Shown here: piece by piece, positions 26,691-36,089 of the stretch
Position numbering within the stretch: position 1 is the first letter of the stretch
How the letters are laid out: each line of letters starts with the position of its first letter
Origin: PALSA-505 sp963699015
Lineage (GTDB): Bacteria > Actinomycetota > Actinomycetes > Streptosporangiales > Streptosporangiaceae
Length of the DNA: 64,000 nucleotides
Assembly: GCA_963699015.1 (NCBI GenBank)
Contig: CAVOSX010000008.1
Coordinates: 744,001 to 808,000 of the forward strand
Direction of reading: 5' to 3'
Made by a program: the position numbers and the translations under genes
The notes under the pieces: generated by a model
Database searches by the model: none
What the model saw: the letters and a program-made list of their open reading frames with translations, nothing else
What the model was told of the DNA's origin: nothing

Positions 26691-27928
26691 GGCGTGACCA
26701 GCTGGCCCTTGCCGACCACGGTCACCCCGGCGGCGGAGACCGTGAAGCCGCGGACCCGGTCGTGCTCCTTGTCCACGCCGACCTGCACGCCCTCCGGCAC
26801 CATCACGTTCTTGTCCAGGATCGCGTTCCTGACCACCGCGCGCGGCCCGATCCGGGTGTTGTGCATCACCACCGAACGCTCCACCGTGGCCCAGTTCTCC
26901 ACCCGCACGCCGGGCGACAGCACCGACTCGCGGACCAGGCTGCCGGACACGATCACGCCGTTGCTGACCAGGCTGTTGATCGCCCGGCCCATCCGGCCGT
27001 CGCCATCGTCGTGGACGAACTTGGCCGGCGGCTGGGACGGCGCCTGGGTGAGAATCGGCCACTGGCCGTTGTACAGGTTGAAGACCGGGTGGACGGCGCA
27101 CAGATCCATGTGCGCGTCGAAATAGGAGTCCAGGGTCCCGACGTCACGCCAGTACCCGGCGTCGCGTTCGGTGGCGCCAGGTACCTGGTTGTCCAGGAAG
27201 TTGTACACCTGCGCGGCGCGCTGGCCGACCAGCATCGGGACGATGTCGCCGCCCATGTCGTGCCTGCTCTCCGCGTCGGCCGCGTCCTTGCGCAGCGCGT
27301 TGACCAGGACGTCGGTCGTGAACAGGTAGTTGCCCATCGACGCGTAGGCCTGGTCGGGCTGGCCGGGCATGGCCGGCGGATCGGCCGGCTTTTCCAGGAA
27401 CGCCTCGATCGACCGGCCATCCTGCCCGGTCGCGATCACGCCGAACGCCGTCGCCTCGGTACGCGGCACCGGTATGGCCGCGACCGTCACGCCCGCTCCC
27501 GAAGCCACGTGCTGGTCGATCATCTGGCGCGGGTCCATCCGGTAGACGTGATCGGCGCCGAAGACGATCACCAGGTCGGGCTCGTCGTCGTAGATGAGGT
27601 TGAGCGACTGGTAGATCGCGTCCGCGGAGCCGGTGTACCACTGCGGCCCGAGCCGCTGCTGGGCCGGGACCGGCGTCACGAAGTTGCCAAGCAGCGTGCT
27701 CATCCGCCAGGTCAGGCTGATGTGCCGGTCCAGGCTGTGACTCTTGTACTGGGTCAGCACGGCGATCCGCAGGCAGCCCGCATTGGCCAGGTTGGACAGC
27801 GCGAAGTCGACCAGCCGGTAGAGGCCGCCGAAGGGGACGGCGGGTTTGGCCCGGTCGTCGGTCAGCGGGGCCAGCCGCTTTCCCGCGCCGCCCGCCAGCA
27901 CGATGCCGAGGACCCGTTTCTGCGCCAC
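26687..27928 (-). CDS. glgC: Glucose-1-phosphate adenylyltransferase
   Basis: Makes ADP-glucose, the donor for GlgA. Start GTG 27928 (VAQKRVLGIV) with AGGAGG six bases upstream; 413 residues. Motifs: VLAGGAGKRLAPLTDDRAKP (nucleotide site), GPQWYTGSADAIYQSLN, FGADHVYRMD, IEAFLEKPADP (glucose-1-P site), GYWRDVGTLDSYFDAHMDL, and a left-handed beta-helix tail (SVVMHNTRIGPRAVVRNAIL). Forms an operon with glgA rather than the divergent arrangement seen in many actinobacteria. Divergent from mnmA. Confidence 0.95.
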   Translation of the reverse strand: MAQKRVLGIVLAGGAGKRLAPLTDDRAKPAVPFGGLYRLVDFALSNLANAGCLRIAVLTQYKSHSLDRHISLTWRMSTLLGNFVTPVPAQQRLGPQWYTGSADAIYQSLNLIYDDEPDLVIVFGADHVYRMDPRQMIDQHVASGAGVTVAAIPVPRTEATAFGVIATGQDGRSIEAFLEKPADPPAMPGQPDQAYASMGNYLFTTDVLVNALRKDAADAESRHDMGGDIVPMLVGQRAAQVYNFLDNQVPGATERDAGYWRDVGTLDSYFDAHMDLCAVHPVFNLYNGQWPILTQAPSQPPAKFVHDDGDGRMGRAINSLVSNGVIVSGSLVRESVLSPGVRVENWATVERSVVMHNTRIGPRAVVRNAILDKNVMVPEGVQVGVDKEHDRVRGFTVSAAGVTVVGKGQLVTP

Positions 27929-28062
27929 CACGTACCTCCTCGTTGCGGTCCCGGGCAAGCGTCCTCTCCCAGTGTGATCTGCCCGCCGCCGGGACCGCCA
28001 CCCTCAACTCCGGCGCGGCCGCGCGCAGGGCAGGCGCGATCCCCGCGTACCCTCGATAGGCG

Positions 28063-29148
28063 ATGACTCAGCTCCGCGTGCTCGCCGCCATGTCAGGCGG
28101 CGTTGACTCGGCCGTGGCCGCGGCCCGGGCCGCCGACGCAGGCCACCAGGTGACCGGCGTTCACCTCGCGCTGTCGGCGAACCCGCGTTCGCACCGGACC
28201 GGCGCCCGGGGCTGCTGCACCCTGGAAGACGCCCGCGACGCCCGCCGGGCCGCCGACGTCATCGGCATCCCGTTCTACGTCTGGGACATGGCCGAGCGCT
28301 TCAGCCAGGACGTGGTGGCCGACTTCGTCGCCGAGTACGCGGCGGGCCGCACGCCCAACCCCTGCCTGCGCTGCAACGAGAAGATCAAGTTCACCGCGGT
28401 GCTGGACCGGGCCGTCGCGCTCGGTTTCGACGCGGTCTGCACCGGCCACCACGCCCGGCTGGACGGGCAGCGGCTGCGGCGCAGCGTGGATCCGGCCAAG
28501 GACCAGTCCTACGTGCTCGCCGTGCTCACGCCCGGCCAGCTCGGCCGGGCCATGTTCCCGCTCGGCGACATCACCAAGGCGCAGGTGCGGCAGGAGGCGG
28601 CCGCCCGCGGCCTGGCGGTGGCCGGCAAGCCGGACAGCCACGACGTGTGCTTCATCCCGGACGGGGACACCCGGCGGTTCCTCGCCGGCAGGCTCGGCGA
28701 GGCCCCCGGCCAGATCGTGGACGCCGGCGGCCGCGCCGTCGGCGAGCACGACGGTGCCTACGGGTTCACCATCGGGCAGCGCAAGGGGCTACGCATCGGC
28801 CGTCCCGCCGACGACGGCCAGCCCCGCTACGTGCTGGACATCGAGCCGGTCAGCGGCACGGTGACGGTCGGCCCGCGGGAGCGGCTCGACGTGCGCGAGA
28901 TCATGGTCAGCCGCCCGGTGTGGACAGGCTGCCCGCCCCCTGCGGGCCCGCTCGACTGCGCCGTCCAGCTGCGCGCACACGGCGAGACGCACCCGGCGAC
29001 CGCATGGCCGGAAGGGGACGTGCTCCGGATCCGGCTGCACCAGCCTGCCCGCGCCGTGGCCAGGGGCCAGGCGGCGGTCCTCTACCATGACGACCTCGTG
29101 CTCGGCTCCGGCACCATCCACACCACGCACGCAACCGCCCCTGCCTGA
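28063..29148 (+). CDS. mnmA: tRNA-specific 2-thiouridylase MnmA
   Basis: ATP-dependent 2-thiolation of wobble U34 in Lys/Glu/Gln tRNAs. 361 residues. PP-loop AAMSGGVDSAVAA, first catalytic Cys in TPNPCLRCNEKIKF (about residue 101), second in DSHDVCFIPDGD (about 197), GHHARL, DQSYVLAVL, and the C-terminal domain FTIGQRKGLRIG. Likely receives sulfur that starts from the cysteine desulfurase at 20999. TACCCT lies 9 bases before the ATG. Confidence 0.95.
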   Translation: MTQLRVLAAMSGGVDSAVAAARAADAGHQVTGVHLALSANPRSHRTGARGCCTLEDARDARRAADVIGIPFYVWDMAERFSQDVVADFVAEYAAGRTPNPCLRCNEKIKFTAVLDRAVALGFDAVCTGHHARLDGQRLRRSVDPAKDQSYVLAVLTPGQLGRAMFPLGDITKAQVRQEAAARGLAVAGKPDSHDVCFIPDGDTRRFLAGRLGEAPGQIVDAGGRAVGEHDGAYGFTIGQRKGLRIGRPADDGQPRYVLDIEPVSGTVTVGPRERLDVREIMVSRPVWTGCPPPAGPLDCAVQLRAHGETHPATAWPEGDVLRIRLHQPARAVARGQAAVLYHDDLVLGSGTIHTTHATAPA

Positions 29149-29221
29149 CCCAGGCTTCCGGCCCTCGCACCCGGCCCGGCCCCGGCGGCGGCGCCGCGCC
29201 GCGGGTGTCCGCCGGGGTCGC

Positions 29222-29227
29222 TAGGCT
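29222..29227 (+). promoter_or_regulatory. Leaderless -10 box of the MetE-C-like gene
   Basis: TAGGCT, 7 bases (CGGCTGC), GTG 29235. Confidence 0.6.
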
Positions 29228-29234
29228 CGGCTGC

Positions 29235-30263
29235 GTGACCAGCGATGCGCCGCGTTTCCCGTGGCCCCCCGGTAGCGCCTCGGGCGCGGGCTCGATGCCA
29301 GGCACCGACCCGCTCGCCGCCGTCCGCGCCGTCCTTGACGAGCTGCCCGACCTGTCCTACCTGCCCGAGCTGCCCGCCCGCGGCCCGGGAGCCGACCTGA
29401 TCGGGCGCACCGCGGCGCTGCTCACCGAGATGCCGGTCGAGACCACGCCGGCCGGCTGGCGGCTGGCCGCCCGTCCCGGCCGCGACCAGCGCCGGGCGCG
29501 CGCCTTGCTCGACCAGGATCTGGACACGCTGGAGGAAGCCGCGGCCGGCTACCGGGGGCCGCTCAAGATCCAGGCCTGCGGGCCGCTGACGCTCGCCGCC
29601 TCGCTTGAGCTGCCATCCAGCCTGGAGGTCGCGCTGGCCGACCCGGGGGCGGTGGCCGACCTCACCCAGTCGCTGGCCGAGGGCATCAGTGCGCATGCCG
29701 CCGACGTCCGCAAGCGGGTGCCCGGCGCGACCCTGCTCCTGCAGTGCGACGAGCCGCGGCTGCCCGCGGTGCTGGACGGGGCCATCCCCACCGCCAGCGG
29801 CCTGCGCCGGGTCGCCGCCGTCGAGCCCGGCCCGGCCGCCGACAGCCTGCGCGCGGTGCTCGCGGCCTCCGGCGCCTACCGCGTCGTGCACTGCTGCGCC
29901 GCGCGCCCGCCGCTGCGGGTCATCAGCCAGGCCGGCGCGCAGGCGGTCTACCTGGACATCAGCCTGCTCCGGCCGGAGGACGAAGATCCGCTGGCGGAGG
30001 CGGCGGAGGCCGGCAGCGGCATCTTCGCGGGTGCTGTTCAGCCCTCGGATTCCGAACGGCCCGAGGCCAGCCAGCTGGCGAGGCGGGTCACCGACCTGTG
30101 GCGCCGGCTCGGCCTGCCGGCGGCCGGCTGTGCGGAGCAGGTGGTGATCGGGCCGGCCTGCGGGCTGGCCGGCGTGTCGCCAGGGCGGGCCACCGAAGTG
30201 CTCGCCGCCTGCCGCGAGGCCGGCCGGATACTGCCCGAGATGATCGAGGAGGGCACCGGGTGA
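29235..30263 (+). CDS. Cobalamin-independent methionine synthase-like protein (MetE C-terminal domain type)
   Basis: 342 residues, about half of MetE, corresponding to a TIM-barrel with the zinc site: VVHCCAARPP (His and Cys) and VIGPACGLAGVSP (second Cys). Other blocks: PLKIQACGPLTLAASLEL and LLQCDEPRLPAVLDG. Short stand-alone MetE-C-like proteins can methylate homocysteine or another thiol with a corrinoid or other donor; the donor is not known here. This gene commonly lies between mnmA and ligA in actinobacteria, as it does here. Confidence 0.8.
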   Translation: MTSDAPRFPWPPGSASGAGSMPGTDPLAAVRAVLDELPDLSYLPELPARGPGADLIGRTAALLTEMPVETTPAGWRLAARPGRDQRRARALLDQDLDTLEEAAAGYRGPLKIQACGPLTLAASLELPSSLEVALADPGAVADLTQSLAEGISAHAADVRKRVPGATLLLQCDEPRLPAVLDGAIPTASGLRRVAAVEPGPAADSLRAVLAASGAYRVVHCCAARPPLRVISQAGAQAVYLDISLLRPEDEDPLAEAAEAGSGIFAGAVQPSDSERPEASQLARRVTDLWRRLGLPAAGCAEQVVIGPACGLAGVSPGRATEVLAACREAGRILPEMIEEGTG

Positions 30264-30327
30264 CGGAGCCGGGGCGGCCTGATCACGCCCCGGCAGTGCC
30301 CGCGTGATCGAGGAGGGTGCAGCGCAC

Positions 30328-32496
30328 ATGACCGAGCTACCGGAGGCCGCCGAGCTCGGCGGCGTGCCGGCCGAGATCCGGCAGCGGGCCGCCGCGCTCG
30401 GCGCGGAGCTGACCGAGCATCAGCACCGCTACCACGTGCTGGACTCGCCGCTGATCTCCGACGCCGAATACGACACGCTGATCCGCGAGCTGCGCGACAT
30501 CGAGGATCGCTATCCCGAGCTGCGTACCCCCGACTCGCCCACGCAGAAGGTCGGCGGGCCGGTGTCCACGCTGTTCACCGCCGTCAGTCACATCGACCGG
30601 CTGCTCAGCCTGGATAACGTGTTCTCGGCCGAGGAGTTCGACAACTGGTCGGCCCGGGTGACCCGGCTGGCCGAGTCCGGCCCGGTCGCGCCCTACCTGT
30701 GCGAGCTGAAGATCGACGGGCTGGCAGTCGCGCTGCTCTACCGCGACGGCGTGCTGGTCCGCGGGGCCACCCGCGGCGACGGCGTCACCGGCGAGGATGT
30801 CACGCCCAACATCCGCACGATCGCCGGCGTGCCTGCCCGGCTCAACGGCAGCGGCTTCCCCGAGACGCTCGAGGTGCGCGGCGAGGTGTTCTACCCGGTG
30901 GCCGGGTTCGAGGAGCTGAACGTGGCCCTGACCGAGTCGGGCAAGCCGCCGTTCGCCAACCCGCGCAGCGCTGCCGCGGGCTCGTTGCGGCAGAAGGATC
31001 CCCGGATCACCGCGACCAGGGCGCTGAACCTGATCGTGCACGGTGTCGGCTCGACCCAGGCCGGGCCGGACAGCCAGTCCGGCTGGTACGAGCGGATGCG
31101 GGCGTGGGGGCTGCCGGTCAGCGAGCTGTACCGGGTGACCCCGGACCTGGACGGGGTGCGCGAGTACATCGGCTACTACGCCGAGCACCGGCACGACCCG
31201 CCCTACGACATCGACGGGGTCGTGGTCAAGCTGGACCGGATTGCGGTGCAGCGCGAGCTGGGCTCCACCAGCCGCGCGCCGCGCTGGGCGATCGCGTACA
31301 AGTACCCGCCAGAAGAGGTAACCACCAGGCTCCTCGACATCAGGGTGAACGTGGGCCGCACCGGGCGGGTCACCCCGTTCGCGGTGATGCAGGCCGTCAA
31401 GGTCGCCGGGTCCGTGGTGGACCGGGCCACCCTGCACAACGCCGACGAGGTGGCGCGCAAGGGCGTGCTGATCGGTGACATGGTCGTGCTGCGCAAGGCC
31501 GGCGACGTGATCCCCGAGGTGGTCGGGCCGGTTGCGGACTTGCGCGACGGCTCCGAGCGCGCGTTCGTGTTCCCCGGCCACTGCCCGGCCTGCGGCACCC
31601 CGCTGGCCCGCGAGGAGGGGGAGGTGGACTGGCGCTGCCCGAACACCCGGTCCTGCCCCGCCCAGCTGCGCGAGCGGCTGTTCCACCTGGCCGGGCGCGG
31701 CGCCCTGGACATCGAGGTGCTCGGCTACGAGGCGGTGGTCGCGCTGCTGGACTCGAGCCTGGTCACCGACGAGGGCGACCTGTTCGCGCTCACCGCCGAG
31801 CGGCTGGCGACCGTCCCGTTCTTCGTGAACAAGGCGGGGACGCTGACGGTCAACTCGGCCAAGCTGGTGGCGAACCTGGAGGAGGCACGGTCGCGGCCGC
31901 TGTGGCGGATCCTGGTCGCGCTGTCGATCAGGCACGTCGGCCCGACAGCGGCCCGCGCGCTGGCCGCGCACTTCGGCTCGCTGGACGCGATCGAAGCGGC
32001 GTCGGTGGACGAACTGGCAGCCGTGGACGGCGTCGGCCCGACGATCGCGGCCGCGGTGATCGACTGGTTCACGGTGGACTGGCACCGGGCGATCGTGGAC
32101 AAGTGGCGCCGGGCCGGGGTGCGGCTGGCCGAGGAGGGCCCGGCCGGCGGACCCGGCGGGGCAGGCCGGACGCTGGCCGGGATGTCGCTGGTGATCACCG
32201 GTTCGATGGCCGGGTTCAGCCGGGACTCGGCGACCGAGGCGGTGCGGGCCCGCGGCGGCAAGGTTACCGGCTCGGTCTCCAAGAAGACCGACTTCCTCGT
32301 AGCGGGCGAGAACGCAGGCTCCAAGTACGACAAGGCAGTCGAACTAGGCGTCCCGGTCCTAGACGAGGCAGCCTTCGCCGTCCTCCTAGACCAGGGCCCC
32401 GACGCGGTGCGATCCGGCACACCCCTGACGCCGTCCGTGCCGCCACACCCTGGCGTTCCCGCGGAACGTCCCGCCGCGGCTCCTGCCCCGCGCTAG
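30328..32496 (+). CDS. ligA: NAD-dependent DNA ligase LigA
   Basis: Seals nicks in replication and repair. 722 residues from ATG 30328, with GAGGAGG upstream. Domains: Ia (HQHRYHVLDSPLISDAEYD), nucleotidyltransferase with the adenylated Lys128 in CELKIDGLAVALLYRDG, RGDGVTGEDVTPN, OB fold (VNVGRTGRVTPFAVM), a Cys4 zinc finger (CPACGTPL ... CPNTRSCPAQ), helix-hairpin-helix repeats, and a C-terminal BRCT (LAGMSLVITGSMAGFSRDSA). Complete. Confidence 0.97.
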   Translation: MTELPEAAELGGVPAEIRQRAAALGAELTEHQHRYHVLDSPLISDAEYDTLIRELRDIEDRYPELRTPDSPTQKVGGPVSTLFTAVSHIDRLLSLDNVFSAEEFDNWSARVTRLAESGPVAPYLCELKIDGLAVALLYRDGVLVRGATRGDGVTGEDVTPNIRTIAGVPARLNGSGFPETLEVRGEVFYPVAGFEELNVALTESGKPPFANPRSAAAGSLRQKDPRITATRALNLIVHGVGSTQAGPDSQSGWYERMRAWGLPVSELYRVTPDLDGVREYIGYYAEHRHDPPYDIDGVVVKLDRIAVQRELGSTSRAPRWAIAYKYPPEEVTTRLLDIRVNVGRTGRVTPFAVMQAVKVAGSVVDRATLHNADEVARKGVLIGDMVVLRKAGDVIPEVVGPVADLRDGSERAFVFPGHCPACGTPLAREEGEVDWRCPNTRSCPAQLRERLFHLAGRGALDIEVLGYEAVVALLDSSLVTDEGDLFALTAERLATVPFFVNKAGTLTVNSAKLVANLEEARSRPLWRILVALSIRHVGPTAARALAAHFGSLDAIEAASVDELAAVDGVGPTIAAAVIDWFTVDWHRAIVDKWRRAGVRLAEEGPAGGPGGAGRTLAGMSLVITGSMAGFSRDSATEAVRARGGKVTGSVSKKTDFLVAGENAGSKYDKAVELGVPVLDEAAFAVLLDQGPDAVRSGTPLTPSVPPHPGVPAERPAAAPAPR

Positions 32497-32564
32497 GTCC
32501 TGCCCCAGGCTCCGCGTCATCCGTGGTCCTGAATAACCCGGTTCGGGCTGGCCCGGCCGGCACC

Positions 32565-32570
32565 TAGGAT
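32565..32570 (+). promoter_or_regulatory. Leaderless -10 box of gatC
   Basis: TAGGAT, 7 bases (TGCCTGC), ATG 32578. Likely drives gatC-gatA-gatB. Confidence 0.6.
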
Positions 32571-32577
32571 TGCCTGC

Positions 32578-32871
32578 ATGCCCATCACCCGTGACGAAGT
32601 GGCGCACCTGGCCAGGCTGGCCAGGATCGCGCTCACCGACGCCGAGCTCGACCACTTCGCCGGACAGCTCGATGTGATCATCTCGGCGGTGGCGCGGGTG
32701 CAGGAGGTGACCGCGGAAGGTATCCCGGCGACCTCGCACGCGGTGCCGCTCACGAACGTGTTCCGCCCCGATGAGCTCGCCGGGTGCCTGACCGCGGAGC
32801 AGGCCCTCGCGGCCGCGCCCGCCGTCGAGGAGCAGCGGTTCCGGGTGCCGAGGATCCTGGCGGAGGAGTGA
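32578..32871 (+). CDS. gatC: Asp-tRNA(Asn)/Glu-tRNA(Gln) amidotransferase subunit C
   Basis: Small belt subunit that stabilises GatA-GatB. 97 residues with the family start ITRDEVAHLARLARIALTDA and the end RVPRILAEE. Its stop overlaps the ATG-ATG start region of gatA. Confidence 0.96.
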   Translation: MPITRDEVAHLARLARIALTDAELDHFAGQLDVIISAVARVQEVTAEGIPATSHAVPLTNVFRPDELAGCLTAEQALAAAPAVEEQRFRVPRILAEE

Positions 32872-32873
32872 TG

Positions 32874-34403
32874 ATGACCTCCGAGCTGACCCGGATGACC
32901 GCCGCCCAGCTGGCGTCCGCGATCGCCGCGGGCGAGGTGTCCGCAACCGAGGTCACCCAGGCGCACCTGGACCGGATCGCGGCGGTCGACGGGCAGGTGC
33001 ACGCGTTCCTGCACGTGCCGGCCGCGCTGGTGCTCGCGGCGGCCCGCGCGGTGGACGCCCGCCGGGCGGCGGGCCAGCCGCTTGGCCCGCTGGCCGGCGT
33101 GCCGGTCGCGGTCAAGGACGTGTTCGCGACCGCCGACATGCCGACCACCTGCGGGTCACGCATCCTGGACGGCTGGCAGCCGCCGTATGAGTCGACGGTC
33201 ACCCGCAGGCTCCGCGAGGCGGGTGCCATCGTGCTGGGCAAGACGAACCTGGACGAGTTCGCGATGGGATCATCCACGGAGAACTCCGCGTTCGGGCCCT
33301 CGCGCAACCCCTGGGACCTGACCCGCGTTCCTGGCGGCTCGTCCGGTGGCTCGGCCGCCGCGGTGACCGCGTTCGAGGCGCCGCTGGGTATCGGCACCGA
33401 CACGGGCGGCTCGGTCCGCCAGCCAGGGGCGGTCTGCGGGATCGTCGGGGTGAAGCCGACCTACGGCGGCTCGTCCCGGTACGGCGTGGTCGCCTTCGCC
33501 TCCTCGCTCGATACGCCGGGCCCGCTGGCCAGGACCGTGCTCGACGCCGCGCTCTTGCACGAGGCGATGTCCGGGCATGACCCCTGCGACTCGACCTCGA
33601 TCGACGCGCCGGTGCCGCCGGTGGTGGCCGCGGCCCGGCAGGCGGACGTCGAGGGCATGCGGATCGGCGTGGTCACTGAGCTCAGCGGCGAGGGGTACCA
33701 GCCGGGGGTGCTCGCCAGGTTCGGCGAGGCGGTCGAGCTGCTCGAATCGCTCGGCGCCAAGATCACCGAGGTATCGTGCCCGCACTTCGGCTATGCCCTG
33801 CCCGCGTACTACCTGATCGCTCCCAGCGAGTGCTCGTCCAACCTGGCCCGGTTCGACGCGATGCGGTACGGGCTGCGGGTCGGCGACGACGGCACCCGCA
33901 GCGCCGAGGAGGTCATGTCCCTGACCAGGGAAGCGGGCTTCGGCGCGGAGGTCAAGCGACGGATCATGCTCGGCACCTACGCGCTGTCCAGCGGTTACTA
34001 CGACGCCTACTACGGCAAGGCCCAGCAGGTCCGCACCCTGGTGATCCGTGACTTCGAGGCCGCGTTCGAGCAGGTCAACGTGCTGGTGTCGCCGTCCACG
34101 CCGACCACCGCGTTCACGATCGGCGAGCGGGTGGACGACCCGATGGCCATGTACCTGGCCGACCTGTGCACGATCCCGTCCGACCTGGCAGGCAACGCCG
34201 CACTGTCGGTGCCGTGCGGGCTGGCCCCCGACGACGGGCTGCCGGTGGGGCTGCAGGTCATGGCGCCGGTCCTGGCCGACGACCGGGCCTACCGGGTGGG
34301 CGCCGCGGTCGAGGCCGCGCTGACCGGGCAACGGGGGCACCCGCTGCTGGACGGAGCGCCGTCCCTGGCCGCCGGTCCGGGCAGGAGCGCGACAGGTGAC
34401 TGA
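32874..34403 (+). CDS. gatA: Asp-tRNA(Asn)/Glu-tRNA(Gln) amidotransferase subunit A
   Basis: Amidase that frees ammonia from glutamine. 509 residues from ATG 32874 (ATG 32871, overlapping the gatC stop, is also possible); GGAGGAG upstream. Catalytic Ser-cisSer-Lys triad: Lys in LAGVPVAVKDVFAT, GGSSGGSAAAV and GTDTGGSVRQPGAVCGIVG. Overlaps gatB by 8 bases. Confidence 0.97.
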   Translation: MTSELTRMTAAQLASAIAAGEVSATEVTQAHLDRIAAVDGQVHAFLHVPAALVLAAARAVDARRAAGQPLGPLAGVPVAVKDVFATADMPTTCGSRILDGWQPPYESTVTRRLREAGAIVLGKTNLDEFAMGSSTENSAFGPSRNPWDLTRVPGGSSGGSAAAVTAFEAPLGIGTDTGGSVRQPGAVCGIVGVKPTYGGSSRYGVVAFASSLDTPGPLARTVLDAALLHEAMSGHDPCDSTSIDAPVPPVVAAARQADVEGMRIGVVTELSGEGYQPGVLARFGEAVELLESLGAKITEVSCPHFGYALPAYYLIAPSECSSNLARFDAMRYGLRVGDDGTRSAEEVMSLTREAGFGAEVKRRIMLGTYALSSGYYDAYYGKAQQVRTLVIRDFEAAFEQVNVLVSPSTPTTAFTIGERVDDPMAMYLADLCTIPSDLAGNAALSVPCGLAPDDGLPVGLQVMAPVLADDRAYRVGAAVEAALTGQRGHPLLDGAPSLAAGPGRSATGD

Positions 34404-35919
34404 GACCGCGGCCGGGCTGGTCCCGTTCGACCAGGCGATGACCCGCTACGAGCCGGTGATCGGGCTGGAGACGCACGTCGAGCTCGGCACCACGTCCAAG
34501 ATGTTCTGCGGCTGCCCGACCACGTTCGGCGCCGCGCCCAACACCCAGGTCTGCCCGGTCTGCCTGGGGCTGCCCGGCTCGCTGCCGGTGACCAACGCCG
34601 CCGCGATCGAGTTCACGATCAAGATCGGCCTGGCGCTGAACTGCACGATCGCGCCGTGGTGCCGGTTCGCGCGCAAGAACTACTTCTACCCGGACATGCC
34701 GAAGAACTTCCAGATATCCCAGTACGACGAGCCGCTGTGCACCGACGGCTGGCTGGAGGTCACCGTGCACCCCGACGACGGGCCTGCCCGGCAGGTGCGG
34801 GTGGAGATCGAGCGGGTACACCTGGAAGAGGACACCGGCAAGTCCCTGCACAAGGGCGGCACGACCGGGCGGATTCACGGCGCCGACTACTCGCTGGTGG
34901 ACTACAACCGGGCGGGCATCCCGCTGGTGGAGATCGTGACCAAGCCGGTCACCGGGACCGGCGCGCTCGCCCCGGTGGCGGCCCGCGGCTACGTGACCGA
35001 GCTGCGCGATCTGCTGCGGGCGCTTGACGTATCCGATGTACGGATGGAAGAGGGCTCGCTGCGCTGCGACGTCAACACCTCGCTGGCGGCCATCGGGTCG
35101 GGCCGGTGGGGCACCCGGACCGAAACCAAGAACGTGAACTCGCTCCGCTCGATCGAACGGGCGGTCCGGTACGAGATCGAGCGGCAGGCGGCCATCCTCG
35201 ACGCCGGCCACCGGGTCGCGCTGGAAACCCGGCACTTCCATGAGGACAGCGGGATCACCACGGCCGGGCGCAGCAAAGAGGAAGCGCAGGACTACCGGTA
35301 CTTCCCCGAGCCCGACCTGGTGCCGATCGCCCCGCCGCCGGACATGGTGGCCAAGCTGCGCGCCTCGCTCCCCGAGCTGCCCTCGGCCCGGCGCGCCAGG
35401 CTCCAGTCCGAATGGGCCCTGTCCGACCTGGACATGGCCGCGCTCGCCAACGCCGACGCCCTCGACCTGGTGGCCGAGACCGTGGCCGCGGGCGCGACGC
35501 CCGCCGACGCCCGCAAGTGGTGGCTCGGCGAGCTGCGCCAGCGTGCCAACGCCGGGGGGGTCGAGCTCGCCGCGCTCAGCATCACCCCGGCGCGGGTCGC
35601 CCGGGTGAGCGAGCTGGTCGGATCCGGCGTCCTCAATGACCAGCTGGCCCGCCAGGTCCTCGACGCCGTGCTGGCCGGCGAAGGCTCGCCGGACGAGGTG
35701 GTGGCAGCCCGGCAGCTGGCCGTGGTCAGCGACGACAGCGCCCTGCTCGCCGCCGTGGACGACGCCATCGCCGCCCACCCGGACGTGGCCGACAAGGTCC
35801 GCGGGGGAAAGACCCAGGCCGCCAGCGTGCTGGTCGGCGTGGTGATGAAGGCCACCCGCGGCCGAGCCGACGCCACCCGCGTCCGCCAGCTCATCTTGGA
35901 CCGCCTGGGTGCGGCCTGA
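34396..35919 (+). CDS. gatB: Asp-tRNA(Asn)/Glu-tRNA(Gln) amidotransferase subunit B
   Basis: tRNA-binding kinase/transamidase subunit. 507 residues from GTG 34396. Motifs: VIGLETHVELGTTSKMFCGC, CPVCLGLPGSLPVTN (zinc Cys pairs), RKNYFYPDMPKNFQISQYD, DYNRAGIPLVEIVT, EEGSLRCDVN, and the C-terminal YqeY-like tail domain. With GatC and GatA it gives the indirect route to Gln-tRNA and/or Asn-tRNA. Confidence 0.97.
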   Translation: MTETAAGLVPFDQAMTRYEPVIGLETHVELGTTSKMFCGCPTTFGAAPNTQVCPVCLGLPGSLPVTNAAAIEFTIKIGLALNCTIAPWCRFARKNYFYPDMPKNFQISQYDEPLCTDGWLEVTVHPDDGPARQVRVEIERVHLEEDTGKSLHKGGTTGRIHGADYSLVDYNRAGIPLVEIVTKPVTGTGALAPVAARGYVTELRDLLRALDVSDVRMEEGSLRCDVNTSLAAIGSGRWGTRTETKNVNSLRSIERAVRYEIERQAAILDAGHRVALETRHFHEDSGITTAGRSKEEAQDYRYFPEPDLVPIAPPPDMVAKLRASLPELPSARRARLQSEWALSDLDMAALANADALDLVAETVAAGATPADARKWWLGELRQRANAGGVELAALSITPARVARVSELVGSGVLNDQLARQVLDAVLAGEGSPDEVVAARQLAVVSDDSALLAAVDDAIAAHPDVADKVRGGKTQAASVLVGVVMKATRGRADATRVRQLILDRLGAA

Positions 35920-36038
35920 AGCACTCACTCGATCATCCGGCTGCCGGCTGCGCCGAACCCCGGCTGCCCGAGCGAGCACTCCATGCCCGTGAAGCGCAAG
36001 TACTGTGCTCACAACCAAAAGAAGATGCGCTCCCCCGG

Positions 36039-36044
36039 TAACAT
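36039..36044 (+). promoter_or_regulatory. metG: -10 box of the metG leader transcript
   Basis: TAACAT followed by 6 bases and ATG 36051, the first codon of a 12-residue leader peptide. The spacing implies a leaderless peptide. No clear -35 is visible. Confidence 0.5.
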
Positions 36045-36050
36045 GAACAC

Positions 36051-36089
36051 ATGACTCGATCCGCGCATCAGGTGATGATGCCCCGCTAG
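36051..36089 (+). CDS. Putative Met-Met leader peptide upstream of metG
   Basis: Twelve-codon reading frame MTRSAHQVMMPR ending in TAG. It contains two consecutive Met codons (36075-36080) four codons before the stop, as expected for a peptide that senses charged Met-tRNA. The start lies 6 bases after a TANNNT box. The Met codons sit at the foot of a hairpin (36080-36096) and within a larger 9-bp stem, so ribosome stalling there would change the downstream fold. Inferred from sequence only; a leader peptide of this kind for metG is not one I can name. Confidence 0.5.
   Translation: MTRSAHQVMMPR

Noticed and set aside
25839..28066. Two plus-strand open frames of over 400 codons opposite glgA/glgC
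   Set aside because: Low-complexity translations antisense to genes with full sets of conserved motifs.
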